This document shows positions 34,867 to 44,808 of a stretch of DNA of 64,000 bases, in pieces. The translations under genes were made by a program, and so were the position numbers. This DNA comes from Flavobacterium praedii (GTDB taxonomy: Bacteria; Bacteroidota; Bacteroidia; Flavobacteriales; Flavobacteriaceae). Where the stretch lies: contig NZ_CP113948.1 in NCBI RefSeq assembly GCF_026810365.1, forward strand, positions 2,381,001-2,445,000, in the 5' to 3' direction. Within the stretch, counting starts at the first letter, position 1. Each line of letters begins with the position of its first letter. The notes under the pieces are model-generated. The model did no database searches, had not been told where the DNA came from, and saw nothing but the letters and a program-made list of their open reading frames with translations.

Positions 34867-35679
34867 TTAATGTTTTTGATTCAACATCAAACTCACTTTA
34901 TAATATAGATCCGGAAATTGTTTTTTAAACTCTAATGGTGTTTCAAAAAAATTCTCTAGGATTACCGCTAAAAACTCAAACTGATTGGTAAATGCATAAA
35001 TCCTAAAATACTCGGATGCAATTAATTGTTCTCTAACTTTTGGAACACTCACTTCCTCATTTATTTCTGTATACATTCTTGCAAAAAGTAGTGCACTAAT
35101 ATCATTACTGCGCATTCCCTGATGATGCAACACATGTGCAAATTCATGTATTCCAAGATTTAAATTATCATTGGTTATATCAAAACCTTTTTGGAAATCC
35201 TCCCAAGAAAAAACTACTGCTCTTGCATTGGGATTAAACTCCCCTTTATGATATTGCTTAGATAAATTAGAATAATAGACTGATGGGTAAATAATAATTT
35301 TATCAAAAACGTTACAAAGATATTGTCTCATACCAAAAGACAACATAGTAATTGTGGCTGCAATATGGACTTTTACTTCTTCTGTAATTACAAAACTATC
35401 GCGACTTACAAATTGGTAATTATCTAAAAAACGAGCAACTCTATGTTCAAAATAAACCTTATTTTTATCTGATAAGTTGTTGTAAAAGGTGAACTCATTG
35501 GTAAGAAAATCAATTGCAATTGGACTTATTTTTTTGGGGAAAGGACAAAAATGCACAAAAACAGGTTTGTCAAATAACAAACCGTAACAATATTCTACAA
35601 TCCTAAACATTACCCGAAGTAAAAGACCAAAAGCCAAAACAAAAACTATAATAGTAAAAAGGAGTGCGATATTTTGCAT
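34867..35679 (-). CDS. MtfA-like zinc metallopeptidase, membrane-anchored
   Basis: 270 aa from the ATG at 35679. The frame can be extended upstream to 35763, but that would run through the tRNA terminator and touch the tRNA-Arg gene, so I take the internal Met (MQNIALLFTII), which places a membrane helix at the very N-terminus. The zinc motif HEFAHVLHH fits the HExxH pattern, and the flanking WEDFQKGFDITNDNLN resembles the MtfA (YeeI) family, which binds the Mlc repressor in E. coli and has peptidase activity. The downstream Glu ligand is probably in EFLAVILENFFE. It is convergent with tssE. Confidence 0.82.
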   Translation of the reverse strand: MQNIALLFTIIVFVLAFGLLLRVMFRIVEYCYGLLFDKPVFVHFCPFPKKISPIAIDFLTNEFTFYNNLSDKNKVYFEHRVARFLDNYQFVSRDSFVITEEVKVHIAATITMLSFGMRQYLCNVFDKIIIYPSVYYSNLSKQYHKGEFNPNARAVVFSWEDFQKGFDITNDNLNLGIHEFAHVLHHQGMRSNDISALLFARMYTEINEEVSVPKVREQLIASEYFRIYAFTNQFEFLAVILENFFETPLEFKKQFPDLYYKVSLMLNQKH

Positions 35680-35711
35680 AAAAAAAACAGAACTATTTGA
35701 TATTAAGTAAT

Positions 35712-35749
35712 AAAAAAAGCAAAACTGTAAAGTACTACAATTTTGCTTT
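35712..35749 (-). terminator. Terminator of tRNA-Arg
   Basis: On the minus strand AAAGCAAAATTGTA pairs with TACAGTTTTGCTTT (one mismatch) across GTACTT, followed by a run of T. It lies just after the tRNA and 33 bp before the MtfA-like start. Confidence 0.82.
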
Positions 35750-35756
35750 CTGATTG

Positions 35757-35830
35757 TGACCACGGCAGGGTTCGAACCTGCAACCCTCAGAGTCGAAATC
35801 TGATATTCTATCCAGTTGAACTACGCAGTC
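35757..35830 (-). tRNA. tRNA-Arg, anticodon TCG
   Basis: A 74-nt cloverleaf on the minus strand. The acceptor stem GACTGCG pairs with CGTGGTC, with G-T wobbles. The anticodon stem TCAGA/TCTGA encloses the loop TTTCGAC, giving anticodon TCG (reads CGA and, by wobble, other CGN codons). The T-loop GGTTCGAACC is standard. CCA is not encoded. Position and structure are unambiguous by eye. Confidence 0.95.
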
Positions 35831-35894
35831 GGTATTAATTTTAGATTTATGATTGCAGATTTTTGATTTAAAACCTGCAATCAATAACCATTTC

Positions 35895-36344
35895 TTAAGT
35901 CAATAATTTCTTCACAATAGTCGAAATGGTTTTTCCTTCAGCAGTTCCTCCAAGTTGAGCAGCTGCTAACCCCATTACTTTCCCCATTGATGCAATACCT
36001 GATGCACCTGTTTCAGCAATAATTTTCGCAATCACTACTTCTACTTCGGCTTCACTTAATTGTGCTGGCAAAAATTTTTCGATTACTGCTATTTGTGCCA
36101 ATTCTGGTTCAGCTAAATCCAAACGATTTTGTTCTGTAAAAATTCTAGCACTTTCTTTACGAGTTTTAACTAATTTTTGAAGTAATTTAATCTCTTCATC
36201 AGCTGTTATTTCTTCTTTGGATCCTGAAGCTGTTTGCGCTAATAACATTTCGGATTTAATAGCTCTTAATGCTTCTAATGCTACTGTATCTTTGGCTCTC
36301 ATGGCGGTTTTGATTTCGTCCATGATTTGTACTGATAAACTCAT
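35895..36344 (-). CDS. GatB/YqeY domain protein
   Basis: 149 aa. The whole protein fits the YqeY family: LSVQIMDEIKTAMRAKD and ALRAIKSEMLLAQ at the N-terminus, EIKLLQKLVKTRKESA in the middle, and EKFLPAQLSEAEVE followed by ASMGKVMGLAAAQLGGTAEGK at the C-terminus. The domain also forms the tail of the GatB subunit of the tRNA amidotransferase; the stand-alone form is linked to tRNA handling but its role is not settled. It lies downstream of ftsZ across a 348-bp gap with a terminator, so it is probably a separate transcript. Confidence 0.9.
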   Translation of the reverse strand: MSLSVQIMDEIKTAMRAKDTVALEALRAIKSEMLLAQTASGSKEEITADEEIKLLQKLVKTRKESARIFTEQNRLDLAEPELAQIAVIEKFLPAQLSEAEVEVVIAKIIAETGASGIASMGKVMGLAAAQLGGTAEGKTISTIVKKLLT

Positions 36345-36420
36345 AATATATTTTAGATTTTAAATTGTTGAATTTAGATTCAAACTACAATCTGAATACT
36401 GCAATCTGAATACTTTTTTA

Positions 36421-36600
36421 CTGCCCCAGATGGTAATGAAAAGCCTTTTTGGGAGAAACTAATTTTTTCTGGAACTAGAAAAGGGACTGATACCGATAGT
36501 TATCGGGACTTTCTTGTTCTAAGAAAAAATAGTTACGACAAAAAGCTTGTAATATACAGCTGGATAAGGCCCGACAAATTTAGAAAATTTTACTCGCAAT
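36421..36600. repeat. Long imperfect hairpin repeat between ftsZ and yqeY
   Basis: AAGCCTTTTTG (36441-36451) and CAAAAAGCTT (36538-36547) form outer arms. AACTAATTTTTTCTGGAAC (36457-36475) and GTTCTAAGAAAAAATAGTT (36516-36534) form a second pair, and CCGATA/TATCGG (36493-36506) closes the tip. The element begins CTGCCCCAGATGGTAATG and ends ATTTTACTCGCAATAGC. It has no coding capacity and looks like a dispersed intergenic element with a cruciform shape; only one copy is present here. Confidence 0.65.
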
Positions 36601-36627
36601 AGCAACAACTAGTTTTAGCATTACAAT

Positions 36628-36670
36628 CAAAAAGATAACCCGAAAATAGAATTAAATTTTCGGGTTATCT
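36628..36670 (-). terminator. Terminator of the dcw operon after ftsZ
   Basis: A perfect 14-bp inverted repeat (AGATAACCCGAAAA 36633-36646, complement 36657-36670), read on the minus strand, ends in TTTTT 23 bp after the ftsZ stop. Confidence 0.9.
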
Positions 36671-36692
36671 CAAAAAAAATGGCTTGAATTTA

Positions 36693-38633
36693 TTAATCTA
36701 CATTGTCATGCAAATAGGAGTTATTGGAACGTAACTGTAAATCATTATTACTGTCTGTTCCAACGGATATCCTTGAAGTTGCATTGTTAGAAGGTGAATT
36801 ATTCAAATCGATACCAAATCTTTTGTAAGCTGGTTCTCTTTCTAATTCATCTACTCTTGAAACGCTATCATGAAACTTGTAATTGAAATCTTTCAATTTT
36901 CTTCTTCTCTCTTCTGCTCTGAATCTCAATGTTTCTTCGATTGTCATATCAACTGGAGAATTATTTTCTAAAACAGGTATCTCTGCTGGAGTAGCGGACA
37001 CTTGCTTCATTGTAATATTCAATTCAGCTGGAATTACTTCTTCAATTACTTTGGCTGTAGGTTTACATTCTAACAATTCATTCTCTACTTCCATATATTC
37101 TTCAAGTGAGTATTTTATAATACCATTCTCAGATAATTCGGTTACAGGAACAAACTGAACGGGCTGAACTACATTTATCTCACGTGTTTCATTTGTCAAT
37201 TCGAACAAGAAATTAGAATCTACTTTTGGCTGAACCGGCTCTGGAGTACTCAAAGGTAAATCAAAAGAAAATGAAACTTGTTCTTGTTTTTCCTCAAATC
37301 GAATTGACTCAGACCTCACTTCTCTAATTTGCTCTACTACAGGATTTGTTACTATAAAATCGATTTCTTTCATTGGAGAAACAATTTCGAAAGTAACATC
37401 TAAATTTTTAATAAATTCAGACATTCCAATTAATTCATCTTCGTTTATTGCTGCAACCACAGGTTCAGGAATCGTTATATCTTCAACTAGATCGAAAACT
37501 ATTCTTTCCTCAGTATTAGAAACTGGTAATTCACTATTTAAATTAAATCCAGCAACAGTATTTTTGGTTAAATCAAAAACACCTTTTTGATCCTCTCCTA
37601 AAGTATGAATAATCTTTTTAGGCTCAACATTTACGATTTCATTTTGTTGTTCTACATTAAAACCAGTAGCTATAATTGTAATTGCAACGGCATCGCCTAG
37701 CGTTTCGTCTTCACCAACACCCATGATAATATTGGCATTAGAACCAGCTTCGAATTGAATATGCTCATTAATTTCGGCAATTTCGTCGATTGTAATTTCA
37801 TTAGAACCAGAAACGATAAGCAACAATACGTTTTTGGCACCCGTTATTTTATTATCATTTAAAAGAGGTGAATCTAAAGCAGAAACAATTCCTTCTTTTG
37901 CTCTATTTTCTCCAGAAGAAACAGAAGATCCCATAATAGCAGTACCACTATTATACAATACTGTTTTGGCATCACGTAAATCGATATTTTGAGTGTAGTG
38001 ATGTGTAATTACTTCGGCAATTCCTCTTGAGGCTGTTGCCAATACTTCATCTGCTTTAGAAAATCCAGCTTTGAAACCAAGATTTCCATACACTTCTCTT
38101 AATTTATTATTATTGATTACAATTAAAGAATCAACTTGTTTGCGTAATTTTTCTATACCAATTAAAGCTTGTTCTTGACGTACTTTACCTTCAAACAAGA
38201 ACGGTAAGGTCACAATACCAACTGTAAGAATATCTCTTTCTTTTGCTAATTGAGCAATTACAGGCGCAGCACCAGTTCCTGTTCCACCACCCATTCCAGC
38301 AGTGATAAAAACCATTTTTGTATTTCTATCCAACATTTTTTCAATATCGGCAATACTTTCAATAGCAGATTGATGGCCTATGTCTGGATTTGCTCCAGCA
38401 CCAAGACCTTCCGTTAAATTTACACCTAACTGAATTTTATTTGGCACAGCACTATTTTCTAATGCTTGCGAATCGGTATTACAGACGATGAAATCAACGC
38501 CTTTTATACCTTGTTTAAACATGTGGTTAATGGCATTGCTACCACCTCCACCTACTCCTATTACTTTGATTACATTTGATTGATTTTTTGGCAAATCAAA
38601 TGATATACTTCCAAATTCAGTGTTGCTTGACAT
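36693..38633 (-). CDS. ftsZ: Cell division protein FtsZ
   Basis: 646 aa, long for the family because of a C-terminal extension of about 300 residues typical of Bacteroidota. The GTPase core has VIGVGGGGSNAINHM, the tubulin signature GGGTGTGAAP (115-124) and LREVYGNLGFKAGFSKADEV. The variable acidic linker (about 340-590) precedes a conserved tail (FNYKFHDSVSRVDELEREPA, then YKRFGIDLN) that probably serves as the partner-binding peptide. It assembles the Z-ring at midcell. It is the last gene of the dcw cluster, 89 bp after ftsA, and is followed by a strong terminator. Confidence 0.97.
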   Translation of the reverse strand: MSSNTEFGSISFDLPKNQSNVIKVIGVGGGGSNAINHMFKQGIKGVDFIVCNTDSQALENSAVPNKIQLGVNLTEGLGAGANPDIGHQSAIESIADIEKMLDRNTKMVFITAGMGGGTGTGAAPVIAQLAKERDILTVGIVTLPFLFEGKVRQEQALIGIEKLRKQVDSLIVINNNKLREVYGNLGFKAGFSKADEVLATASRGIAEVITHHYTQNIDLRDAKTVLYNSGTAIMGSSVSSGENRAKEGIVSALDSPLLNDNKITGAKNVLLLIVSGSNEITIDEIAEINEHIQFEAGSNANIIMGVGEDETLGDAVAITIIATGFNVEQQNEIVNVEPKKIIHTLGEDQKGVFDLTKNTVAGFNLNSELPVSNTEERIVFDLVEDITIPEPVVAAINEDELIGMSEFIKNLDVTFEIVSPMKEIDFIVTNPVVEQIREVRSESIRFEEKQEQVSFSFDLPLSTPEPVQPKVDSNFLFELTNETREINVVQPVQFVPVTELSENGIIKYSLEEYMEVENELLECKPTAKVIEEVIPAELNITMKQVSATPAEIPVLENNSPVDMTIEETLRFRAEERRRKLKDFNYKFHDSVSRVDELEREPAYKRFGIDLNNSPSNNATSRISVGTDSNNDLQLRSNNSYLHDNVD

Positions 38634-38722
38634 CGTATGGGTTTTTAATTTTTTTTATTTATCTATAACTACTCTAGGCTTGGGGCAAAAAGGAGGTTTG
38701 ATAACTTATTCAATTCTTATTA

Positions 38723-40114
38723 TTATTCTGCGTTGTCTAAAAAATCCTTTATTCTGTCTACATATTTATCAAAAAACGATCTTCTAATTTTGTTTTCAGT
38801 CGTTTCTTCTTTTATAGAATCTACCTGAAGTATTTTTTCAGGTTGCACATAAACTTCTTCTTGTAACTCTACTTTTGTTTCTACAATAGGCTCTCTGTAA
38901 TATGCTACTTTTTCAGGGCTAAGTATCGCTTGCATTTTAACAGCACTTTGCGAGTTGTTTTCTATGCTATTCATAACCAATCCTACTGCTGTTGCATACA
39001 ATGGACTTGAAATTTCTTCATCAGAATTACCCGCCAAATGCTCATTTGGGTAACCAATTCTTGTATCCATTCCCGTTATATATTCCACCAATTGCTTGAT
39101 ATGTTTCAATTGTGCGCCTCCTCCAGTAAGAACTATACCTGCAATTAATTTTTTACGTGGATCTTCATGCCCATAGGCTCTCACTTCGGTAAAAACTTGT
39201 TCAATTATCTCGACAACTCGTGCATTGATTATTTTTGAAAGATTCTTCAACGAAATTTCTTTCGGTTCTCTCCCTCTTAATCCAGGAATTGAAACTATTT
39301 CATTGTCTTTATTTTCACCTGGCCAAGCAGAACCAAATTTAACTTTCAATAACTCTGCTTGTTTCTCTATTATCGAACAACCTTCTTTTATATCATCAGT
39401 GATAACATTTCCTCCAAAAGGAATTACGGCAGTATGTCGAATTATGCCATCTTTAAAAATAGCCAAATCCGTAGTACCTCCTCCTATATCGATTAAGGCA
39501 ACACCTGCTTCTTTCTCTTCCTGACTTAAAACTGCATCGGAAGATGCTAAAGGTTCTAATGTTAAGCCTGACAATTCAATACCTGAACTTTGAATACACC
39601 TACCTACGTTTCTGATAGACGCAGCTTGTCCTACGACAACATGAAAACTACTTTCAAGCCTTCCACCATACATCCCGATAGGTTCTTTAATATCGGACTG
39701 CCCATCAATTTTGAATTCTTGAGGCAAAACATGAATAATTTCTTCTCCTGGCAACATAGCCAATTTGTGAACTTGATTGATTAGCAAATCAATATCATTT
39801 CCTCCGATTACTTCTTCTGGATTACTTCTGCTGATGTAATCACTATGTTGAATACTTCGTATGTGCTGTCCTGCTATACCAACTACAACATCTTTTATTT
39901 TATAACCTGAATTATTCTCTGCTTCAAGAATTGCTTGTTGAATGGACTGTATTGTCTGAGTAATATTATTTACAACACCTCTTGACACACCCAAGCTTTT
40001 AGATTTACCAACACCTAAAATTTCAAGTTTTCCATATTCATTTTTTTTGCCAATCATGGCAACAATTTTAGTCGTCCCAATATCTAGACCTACTGCAATA
40101 TTCTCTTTTTCCAT
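38723..40114 (-). CDS. ftsA: Cell division protein FtsA
   Basis: 463 aa actin-fold protein that tethers FtsZ filaments to the membrane. The phosphate-1 loop reads GLDIGTTKIVAMIG, phosphate-2 DIGGGTTDLAIF and the adenosine motif GIVLTGGGAQLKH. The 1C/SHS2-type insertion lies between about 85 and 165. The C-terminal helix (RRSFFDKYVDRIKDFLDN) is amphipathic and positively charged, fitting a membrane-targeting sequence. It follows ftsQ by 6 bp. Confidence 0.96.
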   Translation of the reverse strand: MEKENIAVGLDIGTTKIVAMIGKKNEYGKLEILGVGKSKSLGVSRGVVNNITQTIQSIQQAILEAENNSGYKIKDVVVGIAGQHIRSIQHSDYISRSNPEEVIGGNDIDLLINQVHKLAMLPGEEIIHVLPQEFKIDGQSDIKEPIGMYGGRLESSFHVVVGQAASIRNVGRCIQSSGIELSGLTLEPLASSDAVLSQEEKEAGVALIDIGGGTTDLAIFKDGIIRHTAVIPFGGNVITDDIKEGCSIIEKQAELLKVKFGSAWPGENKDNEIVSIPGLRGREPKEISLKNLSKIINARVVEIIEQVFTEVRAYGHEDPRKKLIAGIVLTGGGAQLKHIKQLVEYITGMDTRIGYPNEHLAGNSDEEISSPLYATAVGLVMNSIENNSQSAVKMQAILSPEKVAYYREPIVETKVELQEEVYVQPEKILQVDSIKEETTENKIRRSFFDKYVDRIKDFLDNAE

Positions 40115-40120
40115 TTTCTA

Positions 40121-40843
40121 TTATTTTGTGCAAACTACTTGTTCCGTAAATCTGAGATCTATTTTTTTATATTTATACAAAGAACTATCCAAACTTACTT
40201 TTTGAAAAAAAGCTTTATAGTTTTGAAATTTTCGTTCTGCATTGATCGAACTACCAAAATCAATTTGATAATTATAATTTCTATTGAGCATTAATAAGCT
40301 ACCATTAGGCATAATTTGTATACCAATGATGTTCTTTCTTAAAAACGCATCATCATAAATTATTTTAAATAATTTAAATAAATCTTTGTTGTTTTTCTTG
40401 TTTATCTCCCCAGAAACAAGTGGAACTCGAGCTGTAAAATTTGACGATAATGGCATGGTATTTCCTTCACTATCAACATAAAAAGAACCCTCATCATTAA
40501 AGACCCTAGCAATAGGTGTCTTTTGTTTTACAACTGCTTTTAAAACACCATCAATACTCACATACACATCTGCTTTCTCGATCATTTTTTGAGCATTTAA
40601 TACTAGCTCCAATTTATTCAAATCTAACCTATCTTTTCTTATGGTTGTAACATTCGAATTATTTTCTATTAACAATTTATTAACCGTTTCGTTTTTTAAA
40701 AAAAGTGCGTTTTCACCTATAAAAACCACCTCTGTTTTGATCAATTTCCTTTTAGAATTTCGTTTGGATGTAAACGAAAAAAGAAAAATCACCAACACAA
40801 ACATCAGTAATAATCTTATATTATTCCAATTAAAGACTTTCAT
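40121..40843 (-). CDS. ftsQ: Cell division protein FtsQ/DivIB
   Basis: 240 aa. One membrane helix near the N-terminus (about 9-24, LLLMFVLVIFLFSF) and a basic stretch (KRNSKRKL) precede a POTRA-like domain (about 35-105) and a beta domain (to about 235, with RKDRLDLNKLELVL and NYNYQIDFG). Sequence identity is low in this family, so the call leans on size, topology and position between murC and ftsA. Its start overlaps the murC stop by 14 bp. It links the FtsL subcomplex to the divisome in the periplasm. Confidence 0.88.
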   Translation of the reverse strand: MKVFNWNNIRLLLMFVLVIFLFSFTSKRNSKRKLIKTEVVFIGENALFLKNETVNKLLIENNSNVTTIRKDRLDLNKLELVLNAQKMIEKADVYVSIDGVLKAVVKQKTPIARVFNDEGSFYVDSEGNTMPLSSNFTARVPLVSGEINKKNNKDLFKLFKIIYDDAFLRKNIIGIQIMPNGSLLMLNRNYNYQIDFGSSINAERKFQNYKAFFQKVSLDSSLYKYKKIDLRFTEQVVCTK

Positions 40844-42179
40844 ACAATGCTTTTTTAATTGACGGTACCATTTCTCCTAAATCACCAGCTCCAATTGTAA
40901 CAATCACACGAGCATCATTAGCCAAAATAGCGGGAATTAAATCCTCTTTACTAACTATTTTTTTATGTCCATTTGTCATTTTATTCATAAGCCATTGCGA
41001 AGTAACTCCTTCCATTGGTAATTCACGAGCCGGGTAAATATCCAACATAAATACTTCATCAAAAGCAGATAAACTTTTGGCAAAATTATCAGCAAAATCT
41101 CTAGTTCTACTGAATAAATGTGGTTGAAAAACAGCTAAAACCTTTTGTCCTGGATACAATTCACGAACCGCCTGATGTACAGCATTTATCTCGGTAGGAT
41201 GATGCGCATAATCATCAATATACACTAAATTTTCTTCTTTTATTTGATAGGAGAAACGACGTCTTATCCCTTTGAACGAAACCAAAGCTCTGGCAATAAC
41301 ATCGGTTGGGGTGCCGTAAGTTATTGCCATTGCTAATGCCATCAAAGCATTCATTAAATTATGCTTACCTGGCAATCCGAAACGCAAATCTTTTATGAGT
41401 CCGTTTGGGGCTTTAACATCAAAAACATAACTACTGTTTTCTATTCTTACATTGAAAGCTTCAAAAACTGCTTCATCATTTACCGCACAAACTACCCCTT
41501 TTATTGGTAATTCGTTGGTAATAAAAAGGTTGCTTTTGTCTTCAATTTTATTAGCAAATTCTACAAATGAAGCTTCAATAGCATCACTAGTTCCATAAAT
41601 ATCCAAATGATCTGCATCCATAGAAGTGATACAGGCAATATCTGGATGTAAATGTAAAAATGAACGATCGAATTCATCCGCTTCAACAACTGTAACCGTT
41701 TTTCCGTTTCCTATTAAATTGGAATCATAATTCTCAACAATTCCGCCAATAAAAGCGGTTACATCAGCACCACTTTCATATAAAATATGTCCTAAAATAC
41801 TAGAGGTCGTCGTTTTGCCATGCGTTCCTGCCACAGCAAAACAAAACGTATCTTTGGTGATAATACCTAAAACTTCCGCTCTCTTTTTTACTTGATAATC
41901 ACGTTCCAAAAAATAATTCCACTCTGAGTGGGTCACAGGTACTGCTGGAGTAATAATCACTAAAGTATTTTCAATGTAGAAATCATTCGGAATACTCGCT
42001 ATATTATCTTCAAAATGAATATCAATTCCGCTTTCTATCAACTCACTTGTCAGTATAGAAGGCGTTTTATCGTAACCCGAAACTTGTTTCCCAATGGCTT
42101 TGAAATACCGAGCCAAAGCACTCATTCCGATACCACCGATACCAATAAAATAGACGTTTTTAATTTGATTTAAATTCAT
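40830..42179 (-). CDS. murC: UDP-N-acetylmuramate--L-alanine ligase
   Basis: 449 aa Mur ligase that adds L-Ala to UDP-MurNAc in the cytoplasm. An N-terminal Rossmann part (VYFIGIGGIGMSALARYFK) comes first, then the ATP-binding P-loop GTHGKTTTSS, the central EADEFDRSFLHLHPDIACIT segment and the C-terminal substrate domain with DDYAHHPTEI and FQPHLFSRT. It sits between murG and ftsQ in the dcw cluster and overlaps ftsQ by 14 bp. Confidence 0.97.
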   Translation of the reverse strand: MNLNQIKNVYFIGIGGIGMSALARYFKAIGKQVSGYDKTPSILTSELIESGIDIHFEDNIASIPNDFYIENTLVIITPAVPVTHSEWNYFLERDYQVKKRAEVLGIITKDTFCFAVAGTHGKTTTSSILGHILYESGADVTAFIGGIVENYDSNLIGNGKTVTVVEADEFDRSFLHLHPDIACITSMDADHLDIYGTSDAIEASFVEFANKIEDKSNLFITNELPIKGVVCAVNDEAVFEAFNVRIENSSYVFDVKAPNGLIKDLRFGLPGKHNLMNALMALAMAITYGTPTDVIARALVSFKGIRRRFSYQIKEENLVYIDDYAHHPTEINAVHQAVRELYPGQKVLAVFQPHLFSRTRDFADNFAKSLSAFDEVFMLDIYPARELPMEGVTSQWLMNKMTNGHKKIVSKEDLIPAILANDARVIVTIGAGDLGEMVPSIKKALYESL

Positions 42180-42212
42180 TTTATCTTTATTTAGATTTTT
42201 ACAACCTATTCT

Positions 42213-43313
42213 TTATTTTTTGCTTTTATCTATCAATTTAACAATTTCATCCACAATTTGAATCGTTGCATTTGGTTTTGCTAATTTCTTCATACTCTTG
42301 CCTAGAAACTGTTGTTTCCCAATATCTTTAATTAAAGATTCGAAAACGATCATAAAATCATCTTCCAACTGGGATTCTTTTAATAAAATAGCCCCTTTTT
42401 TATCAACTATAGCTTGAGCATTTTTAGTTTGATGATCTTCAGCCACGTTTGGTGATGGAATAAAAATAACCGGTTTAGCAACCAAACATAATTCTGAAAC
42501 AGAAGAAGCTCCTGCACGAGAAATAATTATATCAGCAGCAGCATATACCAAATCCATTCTTTCTATAAAAGGAACAACTTGAACATTGTATTTATTGTAC
42601 TTTTGATATTCATCAAAATAAAATTTACCACATTGCCAAATAATTTGAACATTTAAGAAAAGCAGATTATCTAGTTCTTTTTCAATCAATTGATTAATCC
42701 TTCTAGCACCAAGACTACCGCCTAAAATCAAAAGTGTCTTTTTGTTATTATCCAATTTAAAATATTGAATAGCTTCTGTACGTTTCGAAGAAATATCCAT
42801 TAAATCCTGACGAACAGGATTTCCAGTTAGAATCATTTTTTCTCTAGGGAAAAATGATTCCAAATTATCATAAGCCACACAAATACAATTGGCTTTTTTA
42901 CTTAATAATTTGTTGGTAATACCTGGATATGAATTTTGTTCTTGAATAACAGTTGGTATATTCATACTATTGGCCATCTTAAGCAATGGACCACTTGCAA
43001 AACCTCCAGTTCCAATGACAACGTCGGGTTTAAATTCTTTTAGAATTTTTCTTGACTCCCATAAACTATGGATTAATTTAAAAGGAAACATTGCATTCTG
43101 AATGGTTAATTTTCTTTGCAATCCAGCAATCCACAACCCTTTTATTTTGTAACCTGCCTGAGGCACTTTTTGCATTTCCATTTTGTCTTTGGCTCCAACA
43201 AACAAAATCTCTGAATCTGGAAATCGAAATTGCAATTCATTTGCTATGGCAATTGCAGGATAAATATGTCCTCCTGTACCTCCTCCACTTAAGATAAATT
43301 TATGCTTGGCCAT
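42213..43313 (-). CDS. murG: UDP-GlcNAc transferase MurG (lipid II synthesis)
   Basis: 366 aa GT-B glycosyltransferase that converts lipid I to lipid II at the inner face of the membrane. Motifs are [50 protein letters not shown] and the nucleotide-binding [20 protein letters not shown], followed by [10 protein letters not shown]. The start [11 protein letters not shown] is typical. It lies 88 bp after ftsW and 33 bp before murC. Confidence 0.97.
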   Translation of the reverse strand: MAKHKFILSGGGTGGHIYPAIAIANELQFRFPDSEILFVGAKDKMEMQKVPQAGYKIKGLWIAGLQRKLTIQNAMFPFKLIHSLWESRKILKEFKPDVVIGTGGFASGPLLKMANSMNIPTVIQEQNSYPGITNKLLSKKANCICVAYDNLESFFPREKMILTGNPVRQDLMDISSKRTEAIQYFKLDNNKKTLLILGGSLGARRINQLIEKELDNLLFLNVQIIWQCGKFYFDEYQKYNKYNVQVVPFIERMDLVYAAADIIISRAGASSVSELCLVAKPVIFIPSPNVAEDHQTKNAQAIVDKKGAILLKESQLEDDFMIVFESLIKDIGKQQFLGKSMKKLAKPNATIQIVDEIVKLIDKSKK

Positions 43314-43401
43314 TTTGAAAAATTTTATAAATTGATGCTTGTGTATAACTTTAAACTGTAAATAATTGTATTTTAAAAATAACTAAATCAAATAAATTCA
43401 G

Positions 43402-44721
43402 TTATTTCAAAACAGCATTCATTGGATTTGAAGAATTATCCGAAATCGAATAATCATTTATCTCAACATTATTTTTTTCATTTTTAAAATCAGATTCTTC
43501 AAGATTAGTTTCGATTTCTTTATCAATCAATCTTTGAAGTACTTCATCCCTTTTTTCTTTTTCTAATTTTTCTTGTGCAATTTCTTCTTCTTTTTTGGTA
43601 ACGCTTAAAATTATTCCGAGTCCGAAACAAGTCATCCAAATGGAACTTCCCCCACTACTTATTAAAGGCAGTGTTTGTCCAGTAACGGGTAATAATTCAA
43701 CGGCAACTGCCATATTAATCATTGCTTGAAAAATCATGGGAAAACCCAACCCTACAACCACTAATTTTCCAAAAAGAGTATTGGCTTTGTGCGATGCAAC
43801 CACAAAACGAAATAACAAAAGTAAATACAAAACCAAAACCCCTACTCCACCTACAAGCCCATATTCCTCTACAATTATAGCATAAATAAAATCGGATGAA
43901 GATTGTGGCAAGAAATTTTTCTGTACGCTTTTACCTGGCCCTAAACCATAAATTTGACCTGAGGCAATCGCAATTTTGGCTTTTTCTATTTGATAATCAT
44001 CTTCATCTGCTTTGTTACTTGTAAAATTTTCAATCCGGCTTCCCCAAGTTCCTACTCTGCTAAAAAATCTAGAATCAGGAAAAGCTTTAGCTATTAAAAT
44101 AAAAAATGTCAAAAACAACATACCGGTTCCGACGATAAAAAAAATATACTTTATCGGGTATCTTCCTATAAAAACGATCATAATAACCATTGCAAAAATC
44201 AAAGCTGTGGTAGAAAAATTGGCTGGCAATATAAAGATCAAAGTAATAAATACCGGAAGCCATAACTCCCACAAAGAGGATTTAAAAGTAATAGGATTTT
44301 CTCTTGTCTTAGACAAATAACGAGCCACGAAAATAAACAAGATGATTGCGGCCACAGTTGAGGTTTGAAAAGATAAACCTATAAAAGGTATTTGAATCCA
44401 ACGGCTGGCATTGGCTCCCGCAATTACAGTTCCTTTTACCAAAGTGTAGGCTAACAAAATCCAAACGATAGGTAAACCAACTTTTGAAATTGCTCGAAAA
44501 TAGAGATACGGAATTTTATGAACCCAATAAATAATTAAAAAGCCAATACAGATATGTGCAAAATGCTTCACCAAATACCCCAAAGTATTTCCTGTACCAT
44601 GACCGAGATAAGCTAGATTACTACTTGCACTAAAAACGGGCATAAAGGAAAATAGGCCCAATAAGGCCACGAATGACCAAATACCTTTATCCCCTTTTAG
44701 CTTGTTAATTAGTTCTTTCAT
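43402..44721 (-). CDS. ftsW: Peptidoglycan glycosyltransferase FtsW (SEDS family)
   Basis: 439 aa polytopic protein with about ten helices. The SEDS signatures include ANASRWIQIPFIGLSFQTS, GLGPGKSVQKNFLPQSSSDF, VEEYGLVGGVGVL and LPLISSGGSS. The C-terminal tail (about 375-439) is polar and acidic and probably cytoplasmic. FtsW polymerises lipid II at the septum together with the class B PBP encoded upstream. It lies between murD and murG. Confidence 0.95.
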   Translation of the reverse strand: MKELINKLKGDKGIWSFVALLGLFSFMPVFSASSNLAYLGHGTGNTLGYLVKHFAHICIGFLIIYWVHKIPYLYFRAISKVGLPIVWILLAYTLVKGTVIAGANASRWIQIPFIGLSFQTSTVAAIILFIFVARYLSKTRENPITFKSSLWELWLPVFITLIFILPANFSTTALIFAMVIMIVFIGRYPIKYIFFIVGTGMLFLTFFILIAKAFPDSRFFSRVGTWGSRIENFTSNKADEDDYQIEKAKIAIASGQIYGLGPGKSVQKNFLPQSSSDFIYAIIVEEYGLVGGVGVLVLYLLLLFRFVVASHKANTLFGKLVVVGLGFPMIFQAMINMAVAVELLPVTGQTLPLISSGGSSIWMTCFGLGIILSVTKKEEEIAQEKLEKEKRDEVLQRLIDKEIETNLEESDFKNEKNNVEINDYSISDNSSNPMNAVLK

Positions 44722-44808
44722 GATATTTTTGTTTAAAGGTTTATTTTGTTTAAAGTATAAAGTTGAGTGACATCAACCTTAAACTTTTAACTGTTAAACT
44801 CTTTCCTT

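Noticed and set aside
35680..35763. Extended N-terminus of the MtfA-like protein
   Set aside because: It would be encoded by the tRNA-Arg terminator and reach the tRNA gene itself. The Met at 35679 begins directly before the membrane helix.
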